This document shows positions 1 through 9,383 of a stretch of DNA of 64,000 nucleotides, piece after piece (position 1 is the stretch's first letter; each line of letters opens with the position of its first letter). The DNA is from Mikania micrantha (taxonomy: Eukaryota > Streptophyta > Magnoliopsida > Asterales > Asteraceae): NCBI GenBank assembly GCA_009363875.1, contig CM018687.1, forward strand, positions 20,862,764 through 20,926,763, given 5' to 3'. The notes under the pieces were generated by a model, which did no database searches, was not told the origin of the DNA, and saw only the letters and a program-made list of their open reading frames with translations. The translations under genes were made by a program, and so were the position numbers.

Positions 1-384
1 GATACAAGCTCTGCTCTAGCAGAAGTTTAGCCATTACGTATCTCATGAATTAGTTAAGCTTAGTCTAGCAATTACGTGTCTCCTATACAAGTTACAAGCT
101 CTGATCTAGCAGAAGTTTAGCAATTACGTATCTCATACATAGACACAAGCCATGCATACACAAACAATCCAGCAATTACATATCTCATATAAGCAGACAA
201 AAGCTCTGCTCTGGCAGAAGTTTAGCAATTACATGTCTCTTATATAGATAATAGCTTAGCCTCGTCATGGTTTAGTTTCCATGTATCTCAATACATAGGT
301 ACAAGCTCTGCTCTAGCAGAAGTTTAGCAATTACGTAGCCCATGATTAGATAAATGCTTAGTATTTCACACGCAAATCATAGTT
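1..384. repeat. degenerate minisatellite inside an older LTR (left part)
   Basis: The stretch repeats a motif of roughly 60 bases built around 'ctctgctctagcagaag' followed by 'tttagcaattacgtatctc'; four good and several decayed copies are visible. A related, differently worded minisatellite resumes after the young retrotransposon at 12203. I read both as one older antisense LTR split by the insertion, because the target duplication TCAAG lies at both edges. No gene is visible. Confidence 0.6.
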
Positions 385-389
385 TCAAG
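385..389. repeat. target site duplication, left copy (TCAAG)
   Basis: The five bases TCAAG directly precede the TGTCACA terminus of the left LTR. The same five bases follow the right LTR at 12198-12202. This fixes the ends of the young element and shows that the insertion is intact. Confidence 0.93.
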
Positions 390-1591
390 TGTCACACCCC
401 CAATTTCAACTAACGGAATCATAACGTTTGGGAACGTGACAAACCAGGATCTCAGATCATTAGACATAGCGAAGACCTCTATATGAATTTCAAAAACATA
501 CGTTGGTCTTTAAAACAAACATAATAACCAGAGTTTACAAAAAGTGCGGAAGCGTTTAAAAACCATAAACAGTTGTAAATCAAACATTACAATTCAAAAT
601 ACTGAAATATTCAAATTCAAATGATCAAAGTTTATAATGCATGAGACTCTATCTTCCTAGTCCATGCCAGCTGTTACGCGCGCCTTAGCGTCCTGAGAAA
701 ACATGCAAATCAAGTCAACACAATGGTTGGTGCATAACACAGGTTTTAAGTAATCATAGTGTTCAAAACATCAGTTTGAATAACAAGTTGTAGATAACAT
801 AATCACAATTGCACAGTCATGATAGCTAGTCATATAACTATTTACATACGTGTTCGACACCGAAGCTGACTAGTTGCCATGCTATAGCATGTTTTCGCCT
901 TGCCACTATTGTCTATCACAACAATAGTAAAAATTGTGTTTGGTCAGTCAAACACCTGCGTAGATCCCATCTACCAGGTGAGGTTTGTCAAACCTAATAG
1001 ATCTATTTCCAACTACCACGCTTTGCATTACAGCAAACTAAACGGTTCGAGGTGTGTAAGGACTTTCAAGTTGATATGTTTTCACATAATGTAAACAGAT
1101 AACTCATGCAAGTGTTATGTATCTAAAAATCAGTTTGTTGCACATGTTTTCTCCCCCAAAACAGTTTAAAATAAGAAAGGGGCCGTGTACGCACCTTTGA
1201 TAATAGTAGAATGATCAAACACGTGTGAACTTGCGTAGAAATCCTCTACGAAGAATCTGTGATTTAAACAATAACCTATTGTTATTCGAATAATCGTTTT
1301 GTGCTTAAAATCACATACGTATCAACATACGTACGTTAAAGTGTGAGAATTTAGGCATACGGAAGTACGCGTGCTTTTGAAATCGTTTAAATAAAATCAC
1401 ATTTGATTTTATTTAATTAAACGTAATTATACGCGATTTCGTGTTCGGACTAAAATATGAATTTTATCATTTCAATTAGTTCGGAATTCCGTTATGGTTC
1501 CAACGCAATTTGAATGGGTCAAATCGGAGTTATAACGAATGAGATATGGCCTTATTACTTAAAATAACCCAAAAATCAAAATGGGTGGGGG

Positions 1592-1639
1592 CCGGGTTCG
1601 AACCCGTGACCTCCCTCCCATGCTACACCTTCCTTACCA
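1592..1639 (-). promoter_or_regulatory. tRNA-like A-box/B-box segment in the 3' LTR
   Basis: On the minus strand (element sense) the segment reads an A-box-like TGGTAAGGAAGG (1639-1628), about 22 bases of spacer, then a perfect RNA polymerase III B box in CGGGTTCGAACCCG (1605-1592), which also forms a T-arm-like palindrome. It resembles the 3' half of a tRNA gene without a recognisable anticodon arm or acceptor stem. The identical segment lies in the other LTR at 10588-10635. Function is unproven. Confidence 0.5.
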
Positions 1640-2821
1640 TCTCATCTGATTCAACTTTCATTAACAGACTTCGTTTTAAATTCTTTTAACTAACAAGGGA
1701 TCAATTTCCCTTTGTTTATTAAGCCGAAGCTATCAACCCCAATTTGGTCCACAATTCGAATTCGATTGAACACAAAATCTTAGGGCTTTTGTTACACAGA
1801 TCAGAACGAGTTCAAAGGTGAATTTAATTTAGTTATCAATCATCATAGAATCCCAATTCGTGACTTGCATGGCTTCGAATCGTGAACACTCAAACTCATC
1901 ATTCAATCTTGATAAATTCGATTAAATCAAACTGTAAATCCATGGGGTTTTTATTAAGACATGCTTTTCTAACCTTTCTGTACCGTTTCATTTAAATTTT
2001 CTGTTAATTATAATCAAAACCCCCAATACACATTGTTCTTAGAACCCTAATAATCGGATTCACAAAATTCATAATGATTTGATCAAATTGGTATATGGTT
2101 TTCATTAATCGGACCTTTTAGAAACTGATGATGATATTTAATTTGATTTTTGAATCCATTTCGATCGAAACCCCCAAAACCGTTTTCGTGATGAACCCTA
2201 GAATTAGAGTTCATATAATTCGAGATTTTGACATGAAATCAGTATATGCTTTTGCTTAATCGGCTTATTTAGAGTGTGTAGAAACGAATACTCACTTGTT
2301 TTGCTACTAAATTGAAGGAGATCGATTTGGGACTTGAGTTTCGGCCTCCTCTCGATCGAATCTTCTTCCCCCAAGTTCTGAAATCGAATTAATGGATGTG
2401 GCAGAGCCTAATGGTGCCGATTTGTTGTTCTGAGAGTTCAATTGTGAGTATTTTGTTCGAATGATGCGAATTGTAATGTTTCAAGTGACGGTTTCGAAAT
2501 TTAGGTGATGATTTAAGTTTAATGCATCGATCCATGTTCTAATAACGCATAATTGTTGTTAATGGTCATCAATGGAATGATTATTAACGGATTAATTTCA
2601 GTTACAAGTCCCTTTATTGAGAATTTCGAATTCCACTTGATAAACATACGAATTTTGACTTTCAAAAGTCAAAATCCCCACTTTGATGATATTACAATTG
2701 TGATACTTATGTTTTAATGTTTCTAGATCCATTTTGCTTAATTCAAATCCTTTAAAGTTTGGTCTCCGATAATTTCCTTAGTTTTCGGCTAACAAAACTA
2801 AACTAAATTCCCGAATTGGTA

Positions 2822-3150
2822 CGAATTGGGCCAATTGGGACATTATTGGGCTAGGTTATCTCCATTGGGCCTAATAGTCCTAACTGGGCCTACTTCCATC
2901 AGTTTGACCTTACAAAATACAATTAGACCTACCTTGGGCCTTGGATTTGTAATTGGGCTTACCTTGATTTCACTAAGACTTATTGGGCCTTCTTGGGCCT
3001 TAATGGCCTACTTAGACCTTAGTGGTCTTCCTTGTTTCTATTGGACTTAAAATGATCTTATTGGGCCTACATTGGCCTTGTTGGGCCTTGATTCTGTAAT
3101 TGAGCCTCCCTAGATCTCAATGGGCCTACATTATCACTATTGGGCCTGTG
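2822..3150. promoter_or_regulatory. TGGGCC/T array at the start of U3 (3' LTR)
   Basis: About a dozen TGGGCC or TGGGCT motifs occur in some 330 bases, spaced irregularly by 10-40 bases. TGGGCY is the plant site II element recognised by TCP-type factors in promoters active in dividing cells. The array sits at the U3 start, where retrotransposon enhancers normally lie. Binding is an inference from motif and place. Confidence 0.55.
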
Positions 3151-3201
3151 ATATCACCAACTCTCGTTAACAAGGTTAGTGTAAAAAGTCAGATTGTCAC
3201 A

Positions 3202-3214
3202 TCATCCCCTTGTT
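3202..3214 (-). other. polypurine tract of the young chromovirus
   Basis: On the minus strand the sequence immediately upstream of the 3' LTR reads AACAAGGGGATGA, a purine-rich run in the position where plus-strand DNA synthesis is primed. An almost identical run recurs at 3730-3742, so this tract lies in a duplicated block. Confidence 0.7.
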
Positions 3215-3766
3215 GAAGGAATTTTCGTCCCGAAAATTAGCAAGTGTTAAGAGTAGTTAGGAAACTACTTACGAGTTTAGATCGTACGTGTTAGTGTGAT
3301 TTGATCATTCTGTGTGCTTGTGTGTACTCACACACAAAGTCTAATGCTTGCAACATCACAACTCAATTGTGATCGTTCAATGTAACTGTTTTGCGTGTTC
3401 ACTAGTTAGTTCACCTAACTGTGACTGTTTGTGTTTGATCATACTGTGTTGTGTAGCCTCACACCTAGTGAGTGTCTGAAACTGTTTGTACTATGCAACC
3501 CCGCACATAGCAAAGTGTATGTAACCAATGTACTATGCAACCCCGCACATAGCAAAATGTATGTAACCAATCGTGTATGTACTACCATAACATGTAACAT
3601 ATGAAATGTAGCACATAAAACATATAAAATGTAATGTAGCACAAATATCTGTAACAAAATCAATTGAATAAATAAAACGTTTGTGCTTACAGTTTGAAAT
3701 TTGCAGTGTTGATGTGTGAAAGCATCACGTCATCCCCTTGTTGAAGGAAATTTCGTCCCGAAATTT
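3202..3766 (-). repeat. non-coding 3' tail with duplicated polypurine block and 42-bp tandem repeat
   Basis: The 37-base block at 3202-3238, which contains the polypurine tract, recurs with few changes at 3730-3766, where it overlaps the pol stop codon. Between them lie about 490 bases without a gene, including two tandem 42-bp units (3488-3529 and 3530-3571) differing at one visible base. The ORF seen here on the minus strand is made of these repeats and is not a credible gene. Confidence 0.8.
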
Positions 3767-6700
3767 AACGTGCGCTCTCAGTGTTAACAGTGGCTGTCTT
3801 GAATAGATGAGGATATTTCTTCATCATTTGGTCTTCCCGTTCCCATGTGAATTCAGGACCCCGTCTTGAATTCCATCGGACTTTGACTATCGGAATCTTG
3901 CTTTGCTTCAGTTGTTTGACCTCTCGGTCCATGATTTCTGCTGGTTCTTCAATGAATCGCAGTTGTTCATCTACTTGTATTTCTTCCAATTGTACAATTA
4001 ATGTCTCGTCAGAAAGGCATTTCTTTAAGTTTGACACATGAAAAACATCATGAACTCCACTGAGTTCATCCGGTAGTTTGAGTTGGTACGCAACCGGACC
4101 AATCCTTTTCAGAATCTCAAAAGGTCCTACGTAACGTGGACTAAGCTTTCCGCGCTTGCCGAATCGTATCACACCTTTCCAAGGTGATACCTTTAGAAGA
4201 ACTCGGTCTCCTACTTGAAATTCCAACGGCTTGCGACGTTTGTCTGCATAACTCTTCTGTCGATCCCGAGCCGCTGCCATACGGTTCCGGATTTGAACTA
4301 TCTTCTCTGTCGTCTCATGCACCAGTTCAGGACCTGTTATCTGACTGTCACCAATCTCAGCCCAGCAAACTGGTGAACGACATTTGCGACCATACAAAGC
4401 TTCAAACGGTGCTGCTTGAATACTTGTATGATAACTATTATTGTAAGAGAATTCCACCAACGGTAAATGATTCTCCCAGCTGTCACCAAAGTCAATTACA
4501 CAGGCTCGTAACATATCCTCGAGCGTTTGAATCGTACGTTCACTTTGACCGTCGGTTTGTGGATGATAAGCGGTACTCATATCTAAGCGAGTCCCCAATG
4601 ACTTATGAAGAGATTTCCAAAAGTTGGAAGTAAATCGGGCATCCCGATCAGATATGATAGAGATTGGCACACCATGCCGTGCTACTACTTCCTTGATGTA
4701 AATGCGAGTCAATTTCTCCATCTTATCAGTTTCTTTAATTGCTAAGAAGTGTGCAGATTTCGTTAATCGATCGACAATTACCCATATCGTATCACAACCA
4801 CTCGGTGTACGGGGTAACTTAGTAATAAAATCCATCGAAATCTGTTCCCACTTCCACATCGGTATCTCTGGTTGTTGCAGTAAACCAGATGGCTTCTGAT
4901 ATTCAACTTTGACTTTTGAACAAGTCAAACATTTGCTAACGTACTTAGCAATGTCGGCTTTCATGTGAGGCCACCAATACAGTGCCTTCAAGTCATGGTA
5001 CATCTTGTCTGATCCCGGATGGACTGAATATCTAGACTTGTGTGCTTCGTCCATCACGAGTTCCCTTAAACCTCCATACAAAGGTATCCACATTCGATCA
5101 ATGAAATAACGAATTCCATCAGGTTTAACATTCAATTGTTCTTCCATTCCTCGTAAAGATTCCGGTACTAAGTTTTCCGTTTTCAAAGCCTCAATCTGAG
5201 CACTATGTACCTTGTCAGGTAAGTCAGTATGTATTGTCATCATAAGTGCACGAACCCGTCTTGTTCCCGTTGTATCTTTTCTGCTCAAAGCATCGGCTAC
5301 GACATTAGCCTTTCCCGGGTGATACTTAATTGCACACTCGTAATCGTTCAACAACTCGACCCATCGTCGTTGTCTCATATTGAGCTCCTTCTGATCAAAG
5401 ATATGTTGCAAACTCTTATGATCAGTATAAATAGTACACTTAGTTCCATACAAGTAATGCCTCCAAATCTTCAAAGCAAAAACCACTGCTCCTAACTCCA
5501 AGTCATGAGTAGTGTAATTCTTTTCATGTGTTCGTAGTTGTCTGGAAGCATAAGCGATCACTTTATCCCGTTGCATCAACACACATCCCAAACCCTGTCC
5601 AGATGCGTCACAATACACCGCAAAGTCTTCCGTTCCTTCCGGTAAGGACAGAATCGGTGCACTGCAGAGTTTCTGTTTCAATAACTGGAATGCAGCTTCC
5701 TGTTTATCCGTCCAGTTATACTTTGTTCCCTTGTGCGTCAGAGCTGTAAGTGGTTGAGCGATCTTTGAGAAACCTTCAATGAATCGTCGATAATAACCCG
5801 CCAAACCAAGGAATTGTCGTACCTCGGTAGGAGTCTTTGGCGCTTCCCAATTCTTAATCGCTTCGATCTTCGCTGGATCCACATGTATACCCTTTTCATT
5901 AACTATATGACCCAAGAACTGTACTTCTCGCATCCAGAAATCACATTTCGAGAACTTAGCATACAGTTGTTCTTGTTTCAATAGCTCTAGTAATAATCGA
6001 AGATGTTCAGCATGTTCCTCCTCAGACTTTGAATAGATGAGAATGTCATCAATGAAAACAATGACAAACTTATCAAGATAAGGTTTACAAACACGATTCA
6101 TGAGATCCATGAATACAGCTGGAGCGTTTGTCAACCCAAATGGCATGACCAAGAACTCATAATGGCCATATCGTGTCCTAAATGCTGTCTTCGGAATATC
6201 CTCCTCCTGAACTCTTAATTGATGATAACCCGACCTGAGATCAATCTTCGAGTAGTAACTCGAACCTTGCAATTGATCGAACAGATCGTCAATCCTGGGT
6301 AACGGATACCGGTTCTTGATAGTAACCTTGTTCAATTCCCGGTAATCGATACACATACGAAAAGTTCCGTCCTTCTTCTTTACAAACAATACTGGAGCTC
6401 CCCACGGTGAAAAACTAGGTCGTATGAAACCCTTATCCAACAATTCTTGCAATTGTGTGGATAACTCTTGCATTTCTGACGGTGCAAGTCGATAAGGCGC
6501 CCTAGCTATCGGTGCTGCGTCTGGTGTAAGATCGATTCGGAATTCCACCTGTCTCACAGGCGGTAATCCCGGCAAGTCTTCTGGAAATACCTCCTGAAAC
6601 TCACAAACTATAGGTATATCTTCAAGTTTCTTCTCAGCTACCGGCTTTTCAGTTATAAGTGCTATAACTGCCGTATGACCTTTCCGCAGACATTTGTGTG

Positions 6701-6830
6701 CTTTCATACAAGATATGAGACGCAGTGGCGTACTGCTCTTCTCGCCTTGTACATATAATGTCTCTCCCTGCGGAAGAGGTATGCGAACAATCTTTTCATG
6801 GCATATAATTTCAGCCTGGTTTTTGGACAA
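3765..6830 (-). CDS. pol: chromovirus pol: RT, RNase H, integrase, chromodomain
   Basis: The polyprotein copies element RNA into DNA and integrates it. Residues are numbered from the frame start at 6830, a TTG that is unlikely to be a true start. RT spans about 98-395, with KIDLRSGYHQ (D197) and the catalytic FIDD at 259-262. RNase H spans 402-518 with D408, E445, D470 and D513. The integrase HHCC finger has H597, H604, C634 and C637, and the core triad is D667, D728 and E764 with 35 residues between the last two. A GPF/Y-like motif (YVGPF) lies at 900-904 and a chromodomain near 957-1010, which would guide integration to marked chromatin. All catalytic residues are present. The frame overlaps gag by 20 bases in the +1 frame and lacks the stretch normally joining protease to RT, so expression needs a frameshift or is lost. 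Confidence 0.93.
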   Translation of the reverse strand: MSKNQAEIICHEKIVRIPLPQGETLYVQGEKSSTPLRLISCMKAHKCLRKGHTAVIALITEKPVAEKKLEDIPIVCEFQEVFPEDLPGLPPVRQVEFRIDLTPDAAPIARAPYRLAPSEMQELSTQLQELLDKGFIRPSFSPWGAPVLFVKKKDGTFRMCIDYRELNKVTIKNRYPLPRIDDLFDQLQGSSYYSKIDLRSGYHQLRVQEEDIPKTAFRTRYGHYEFLVMPFGLTNAPAVFMDLMNRVCKPYLDKFVIVFIDDILIYSKSEEEHAEHLRLLLELLKQEQLYAKFSKCDFWMREVQFLGHIVNEKGIHVDPAKIEAIKNWEAPKTPTEVRQFLGLAGYYRRFIEGFSKIAQPLTALTHKGTKYNWTDKQEAAFQLLKQKLCSAPILSLPEGTEDFAVYCDASGQGLGCVLMQRDKVIAYASRQLRTHEKNYTTHDLELGAVVFALKIWRHYLYGTKCTIYTDHKSLQHIFDQKELNMRQRRWVELLNDYECAIKYHPGKANVVADALSRKDTTGTRRVRALMMTIHTDLPDKVHSAQIEALKTENLVPESLRGMEEQLNVKPDGIRYFIDRMWIPLYGGLRELVMDEAHKSRYSVHPGSDKMYHDLKALYWWPHMKADIAKYVSKCLTCSKVKVEYQKPSGLLQQPEIPMWKWEQISMDFITKLPRTPSGCDTIWVIVDRLTKSAHFLAIKETDKMEKLTRIYIKEVVARHGVPISIISDRDARFTSNFWKSLHKSLGTRLDMSTAYHPQTDGQSERTIQTLEDMLRACVIDFGDSWENHLPLVEFSYNNSYHTSIQAAPFEALYGRKCRSPVCWAEIGDSQITGPELVHETTEKIVQIRNRMAAARDRQKSYADKRRKPLEFQVGDRVLLKVSPWKGVIRFGKRGKLSPRYVGPFEILKRIGPVAYQLKLPDELSGVHDVFHVSNLKKCLSDETLIVQLEEIQVDEQLRFIEEPAEIMDREVKQLKQSKIPIVKVRWNSRRGPEFTWEREDQMMKKYPHLFKTATVNTESAR

Positions 6831-8310
6831 TGACTACATCAAAACTGCCTAAGGTAATAGGCATCAGATCAATCTCTAATGTTTGACCCATCAAATCAAG
6901 AATACATCCCTTATAAATGTTCTCTACTACAATCAACTTACCATCCGCTAACTCCACAGTATAGGGACTATCTAAGGCAGTGGGACTAACATCTAGTGAC
7001 TTAGCAAGTGAACTAGATACAAAACTCCGGTCGGCACCAGTGTCAAATAACATAGAAGCATAGCGATTATTTAAGAGGAACGTACCCGTAACAATGTTGG
7101 GATCCTCCCGCGCTTGACGTCCTCCGATCACAAACGCCCTGCCTCTAGCACCGTTGTTGTTGTTGTTATTGTTGTTGTTATTGTTGGTGCCATTTCCATT
7201 ACCGTTGCCTCCTCCATTACCATTACCATTGTTGTCCCCGCCTTTCTTAAGTTGTGGGCAATCTTTCTTGAAATGGCCCATCTTGCCGCATTCAAAACAA
7301 CCTTTCTGCGCGTTGTTTTGATTGTTATTCTGGTTGTTATTGTTGTTCTGCAGCTCTCCGCGACAGTCTTTAGCCGCATGCCCAATCTTGCCACACCTCT
7401 GGCACTTAGCTCTGTCACACTGGTTACCCGCATGATGGTAACCACACTTGTTGCATTTGGGGTGCTTACCAATATAACCCCCCGATGACGATGATTGTTG
7501 GCCACTGTTGGAATTATGATAGGACTTGTTTGAGTCCTGCTTCCTGTTCTGCTGTTGGTTGTTACCCTTGAAGTTGTTATCCCACTTTCTCTTGTGATCT
7601 CCTACCTTGGTAGCAGATGTTCGCTTAGGCAGGGTCCCTTGCAACACTGCCTGATCAGTAAGCTGATGTGCTAGACGAACAGCTTGTTGGATAGTGGTGG
7701 GGTTTGCTGAAGTCACCAACCCTTGAATCTGAGGCACTAGTCCTCCAATGTACCGTTCAATCCACTTACTGACTGGAGTAGCCATGTGTGGAAGCAGTCT
7801 GGCCAGTTCATGCGATCTGGTCGTGTATTCCTCAATGTTTGACCCCTCCATCTTGAGGTGCCAATACTCTTCTTCCAACTTCTGCATTTCACTACGAGGA
7901 CAATACTCCTCTTGTAGCAAAGTTTTGAAGTTGTTCCAGGTCAACGCATTTGCTTCTCCCAACCCCAGAGTCTGGACATTGGAGTTCCACCAAGTCAGTG
8001 CTGGACCCTCCAACGTTCCAGTAGCAAATTTCACTTTACTGTCATCCGGGCAGTTGCACATTTCGAACACAGACTCGGCTTTTTCAATCCATCGGAGAAG
8101 TCCTATAGCCCCCTCCGACCCTTTGAAGTTGTGAGGTTTGCAGTCCAAGAACATCTTGAACGTGCAGACTTGTGGGTTAACCAACCCCCCAGCTGGACCC
8201 TGTGGCCCTGTGTTGTGTGTCTGAGCATACTGTGCAATAGCCTCTGCGACTCTGTTGTTGATTAGCTCATTGAGCTCCGCAACAGTCATATGTACGTTTC
8301 CCTCAGCCAT
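6811..8310 (-). CDS. gag: chromovirus Gag with nucleocapsid fingers and protease
   Basis: The 499-residue product should form the particle and cut the polyprotein. The start is the ATG at 8310 (MAEGNVHMTVAELNELINN); the frame stays open to 8421, but the extra 37 residues are hydrophobic and unlike Gag. The capsid region resembles Retrotrans_gag (WWNSNVQTLGLGEA, EEYCPR). Two CCHC knuckles, CQRCGKIGHAAKDC and CFECGKMGHFKKDC, follow an atypical cysteine/histidine cluster. An asparagine/glycine-rich linker precedes the aspartic protease, whose catalytic DTGA lies at about residue 423. The frame ends soon after DVVI, where related elements usually continue GMDWL; the loss may damage the protease C-terminus. 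Gag and pol are often one frame in this lineage. Confidence 0.92.
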   Translation of the reverse strand: MAEGNVHMTVAELNELINNRVAEAIAQYAQTHNTGPQGPAGGLVNPQVCTFKMFLDCKPHNFKGSEGAIGLLRWIEKAESVFEMCNCPDDSKVKFATGTLEGPALTWWNSNVQTLGLGEANALTWNNFKTLLQEEYCPRSEMQKLEEEYWHLKMEGSNIEEYTTRSHELARLLPHMATPVSKWIERYIGGLVPQIQGLVTSANPTTIQQAVRLAHQLTDQAVLQGTLPKRTSATKVGDHKRKWDNNFKGNNQQQNRKQDSNKSYHNSNSGQQSSSSGGYIGKHPKCNKCGYHHAGNQCDRAKCQRCGKIGHAAKDCRGELQNNNNNQNNNQNNAQKGCFECGKMGHFKKDCPQLKKGGDNNGNGNGGGNGNGNGTNNNNNNNNNNNGARGRAFVIGGRQAREDPNIVTGTFLLNNRYASMLFDTGADRSFVSSSLAKSLDVSPTALDSPYTVELADGKLIVVENIYKGCILDLMGQTLEIDLMPITLGSFDVVIVQKPG

Positions 8311-8558
8311 CAGTTTCCTATTTATAAGAAGTGTTAGCACGAAGTCAAAATCCAATGTAACATGTGTAAGTAAAACAACAAACACAACATGTAATATAAT
8401 CAACACAGTTGTTGGAAACAAACACTAATTTTTCCATACATAGAAACTTTCTTTGAGTACAATACTTTTGAAATGAAATACAAAATTTCAAACTACTAAT
8501 GTAGGAACACAACCCGTTCCTAATAAGTTTAAACAACACAGAAATAAAAGAAAGAGAA

Positions 8559-9203
8559 TCAATCGTCCTCAACAGTGGATTCAGGATCGGACTCAGCAAC
8601 TGGTGCTGGTTCCTCCTCCTCATCCTCATCCTCATCCTGTTCCTCATTCTCAACTACCACTAAATCCTCCAAAGCTTCAATCCTGCCCTCCAAGATCTCG
8701 GCTCGGTTCTCTGACTCCTCTAATCGACCAATCATGTTCACCATCTCATCCCGCATGTCATGAACTAGATGGGCAAGTTCATCCTGCCTCTCAATGGCAT
8801 CCCATAACTCCTGAGATCTCTGTATGAGTTTGTCTTCTGCCGTATCCAGATCCTCGCGCAACTTGGCGATCTCCTCCGCGTCTGTCCTTCGCCTCTTAGG
8901 CTCAGGAACATCTAGTACGGGTGGTGGATGTGTAGATGGTCCTGCAGCATAGAGTCCCTGGGTATTCACCCATGGTGCCTCCACCGGATCCTCATCCGGG
9001 TCCTCAACTGGATCCTCGTCTGGATCCTCCTCTGGATCCTCATCCGGGTCTTCCTCCGGATCCTCCTCTGGATCGGAGTCCTCCATCTCATATGGTGGAG
9101 GTGATGGAATGGGTGGTGGTGGTGATGATGGTGGTGCCGGAACTATCGGCTCCTCGTCCTCTGAATCATCAATGATAATGTAAGGAACTGATGATGAAGC
9201 CAT
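8559..9203 (-). CDS. acidic proline/coiled-coil leader ORF upstream of gag
   Basis: A 214-residue ORF between primer site and gag, same strand, unknown function. It starts MASSSVPYIIIDDSEDEEP. In order: a proline-rich stretch (residues about 20-37), an acidic tandem repeat of EDPDEDPEE/V units (about 42-76), a basic PKRRR that could be a nuclear signal (about 100-106), a long charged heptad-like region suggesting a coiled coil (about 107-185), and an acidic tail. No RT, nuclease, zinc or transmembrane motif is visible. Strong composition bias is consistent with a real protein or with simple-sequence expansion. Some plant gypsy lineages (Ogre/Tat) carry extra ORFs before gag; I do not recognise this one. 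The ORF ends about 250 bases before the gag ATG. Confidence 0.65.
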   Translation of the reverse strand: MASSSVPYIIIDDSEDEEPIVPAPPSSPPPPIPSPPPYEMEDSDPEEDPEEDPDEDPEEDPDEDPVEDPDEDPVEAPWVNTQGLYAAGPSTHPPPVLDVPEPKRRRTDAEEIAKLREDLDTAEDKLIQRSQELWDAIERQDELAHLVHDMRDEMVNMIGRLEESENRAEILEGRIEALEDLVVVENEEQDEDEDEEEEPAPVAESDPESTVEDD

Positions 9204-9370
9204 GCCTGTTACATAATATCATATGTAAGTGCAGTGCCATGGAATACGTAAGCAAATCAATTACATAATGTCATATGTAATTTCTAAGCAGTATGTGTAA
9301 ACATGTGTGTCTAATGTCTAACAGTCATAGTCTAGGCCTACAAATGCAAACCTAGTTCGCTATAACCAAT

Positions 9371-9383
9371 GGCTCTGATACCA
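9371..9383 (-). other. primer-binding site (initiator tRNA-Met type)
   Basis: Reading the minus strand, three bases (GAT) after the 5' LTR end comes TGGTATCAGAGCC, the standard plant retroelement site complementary to the 3' end of initiator tRNA-Met. This fixes the 5' LTR as the right-hand copy and the transcription direction as minus. Confidence 0.92.

Larger units (their letters stand above)
390..3201 (-). repeat. 3' LTR of the young chromovirus
   Basis: A 2812-bp direct repeat of 9387-12197. On the plus strand it begins TGTCACACCC and ends TTGTCACA. By eye the only difference from the other LTR is one extra C in a short C run near 1570. In element sense U3 starts at 3201 and U5 ends at 390. 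It has no protein gene; small ORFs in it recur identically in the partner LTR and look accidental. Confidence 0.95.

Noticed and set aside
900..1094. ORF of 64 codons, repeated identically at 9897-10091
   Set aside because: The identity only reflects the two nearly identical LTRs. It has no domain, and it runs antisense to the element.
1592..1639. A genuine tRNA gene
   Set aside because: Only the A and B box-like parts and a T-arm-like palindrome are visible; no acceptor stem, anticodon arm or full cloverleaf.
2826..3050. ORF of 74 codons in both LTRs
   Set aside because: It is produced by the TGGGCC repeat array and reads opposite to the element.
4184..5749. Several plus-strand ORFs opposite pol
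   Set aside because: They are shadows of the well-supported minus-strand pol frame.
7114..7505. ORFs on both strands across the Asn/Gly-rich part of gag
   Set aside because: Low-complexity shadows of gag; the zinc-knuckle frame is the real one.
8311..8421. Upstream extension of gag to a Met at 8421
   Set aside because: The added 37 residues are hydrophobic and unlike Gag; the ATG at 8310 starts a typical Gag N-terminus.
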